NCBI GenBank assembly: GCA_012512055.1
Contig: JAAZEW010000263.1
Span: 1 to 6,931, forward strand
DNA from: Bacillota bacterium
Lineage (GTDB): Bacteria; Bacillota_G; SHA-98; UBA4971
Reading direction: 5' to 3'
Length of the DNA: 6,931 nucleotides
Of the stretch, positions 6,193 to 6,931 are shown in pieces (the first letter of the stretch is position 1; the number at the start of each line of letters is the position of its first letter). The notes beneath the pieces are model-generated. The model was given only the letters and a program-made list of their open reading frames with translations. It was not told where the DNA came from and ran no database searches. The position numbers and the translations under genes were made by a program.

Positions 6193-6200
6193 GATGCCAG

Positions 6201-6917
6201 GTGAAGAAAAAAGGTATATGCAGTATGTTGGCATGCCTTAGCGTCATCTTCCTACTGGCCGGCTTAGTCTTTGGCGCCGAAGCTTCAAGTGTTCCGGAGA
6301 CTCGTATTGAAGATGCGCTAAAGGTTCTTGAGGAAATGTCAGCACAGGAAGACTGTGGTACTATGTCTGATCTTTTGGCCAGGGCTAAGGGAGTGGCAAT
6401 ATTCCCGTCAGTGGTTAAGGCCGGCTTAATGCTGGGGGCAAGACACGGTAAAGGAGTCGTTTTGAAGAGGGATTCTGCCACAGGACAGTGGTACGGCCCG
6501 AGCTTTGTGGAAATGACAGGGCTTTCTTACGGCCTCCAGATCGGTGTGCAATCTACCGCTCTTGTCCTCGTTATTACAAATGAACGAGGCATGACAAGCT
6601 TCGAGGAAGGCAGCTTTACTTTTGGTGGTGATTTGACTGTAGCAGCAGGCCCTCTTGGCCGTCATCTGGAAGCCGGAACAGATATTGAGCTTAAGGCTGC
6701 AATTTACAGTTACTCTATGAGCAAAGGCGCCTTCATAGGGGTTTCACTGGAAGGGGCGAAGGTGAAACCGGACGAAGCCGCTAATGAGCTATATTGGAAG
6801 AGGCCGGCCTCATCCACTGAACTCCTGCAGCGCAAAGCGACTGATTCCAGGATTAGGCCGCTTATCACTGAGCTTAACATATTAGTGCTCAGAGGAGGAG
6901 GCAAGACCTCAGTTTAG
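6201..6917 (+). CDS. SYLF/Ysc84-domain secreted lipid-binding protein
   Basis: A 238-residue exported protein. Lys2-4 precede a hydrophobic core (8-24) with likely cleavage near Ala26-Glu-Ala28. The mature part is a SYLF (DUF500/Ysc84) domain: LLARAKGVAIFPSVVKAGLMLGARHGKGVVL (58-88), the W-Y-G-P-S-F block (97-102), GLQIGVQ (111-117), FGGDLTVAAGPLGR (141-154) and YSYSMSKGAFIGVSLEGA (169-186). This order and spacing are characteristic of the family. Eukaryotic members bind phosphoinositides and actin; bacterial ones are secreted or periplasmic, probably lipid-associated, with no defined role. The tail after about 200 has no recognised motif. The gene is separated from the transporter cluster by 612 bases and probably has its own promoter, so operon membership is doubtful, though a lipid-linked role would suit the neighbourhood. 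The window ends 14 bases after the stop, so its terminator, if any, is outside. Confidence 0.92.
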   Translation: MKKKGICSMLACLSVIFLLAGLVFGAEASSVPETRIEDALKVLEEMSAQEDCGTMSDLLARAKGVAIFPSVVKAGLMLGARHGKGVVLKRDSATGQWYGPSFVEMTGLSYGLQIGVQSTALVLVITNERGMTSFEEGSFTFGGDLTVAAGPLGRHLEAGTDIELKAAIYSYSMSKGAFIGVSLEGAKVKPDEAANELYWKRPASSTELLQRKATDSRIRPLITELNILVLRGGGKTSV

Positions 6918-6931
6918 ACTAAACACCAATA

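Larger units (their letters stand above)
5589..6200 (+). other. 612-base non-coding, structure-rich intergenic region
   Basis: No open frame here has a ribosome binding site, a family signature or protein-like composition. The stretch holds, in order: a palindrome TCGCGCGA (5613-5620), an imperfect tandem repeat (5621-5651), a strong hairpin inside an outer helix (5716-5778), nested long-range complementarities (5828-6094), a candidate promoter with a 20-base palindrome (6121-6158), and the ribosome binding site of the next gene (6183-6192). The size and amount of pairing suggest an RNA gene, a long structured leader, or a decayed mobile element. Confidence 0.6.

Noticed and set aside
5589..6200. 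CRISPR array or insertion sequence in the long intergenic region
   Set aside because: The repeats are short, few and irregularly spaced; there is no transposase-like frame and no clear terminal inverted repeats at the ends of the region.

Overview
The window reads as chromosomal DNA of a bacterium with an outer membrane. It encodes an RND-superfamily inner-membrane transporter, a LolA-like periplasmic protein and an outer-membrane beta-barrel ending in an aromatic residue. Base composition is balanced (roughly half G+C by eye), and most genes have strong purine-rich ribosome binding sites; two use GTG starts. The lineage cannot be fixed from this sequence. A diderm Bacillota or deltaproteobacterial-type anaerobe would fit, but that is a guess.

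Region 1 (38-3977, continuing to 5588) is a four-gene same-strand cluster. It holds a TetR/AcrR regulator (38-634), an RND/MMPL-type transporter of the HAE3/HpnN-like kind (744-3089), an outer-membrane lipoprotein-sorting (LolA-like) protein (3138-3977) and a DUF1302-like outer-membrane barrel (4071-5588). Gaps are 109, 48 and 93 bases, with no convincing terminator between them, so co-transcription is likely. Together they look like a complete inner membrane - periplasm - outer membrane path for a hydrophobic or lipid-like cargo under local TetR control. The cargo and direction of transport cannot be read from the sequence.

Region 2 (5589-6200) is a 612-base stretch without a credible protein gene. 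It is rich in secondary structure: an imperfect tandem repeat, a strong hairpin closed by an outer helix, and a nested set of long-range complementary segments at 5828-6094. I propose the last as a candidate structured RNA of unknown class. At its end lies a perfect 20-base palindrome overlying the -10 element of a candidate promoter.

Region 3 (6201-6917) encodes a secreted SYLF/Ysc84-domain protein, a family linked to lipid binding, with its own strong ribosome binding site and probably its own promoter.

The items most worth a second look are the candidate structured RNA, the palindrome/promoter overlap, and the transporter cluster, which has no membrane-fusion protein and whose RND pump keeps the TM10 aspartate but lacks the TM4 one.
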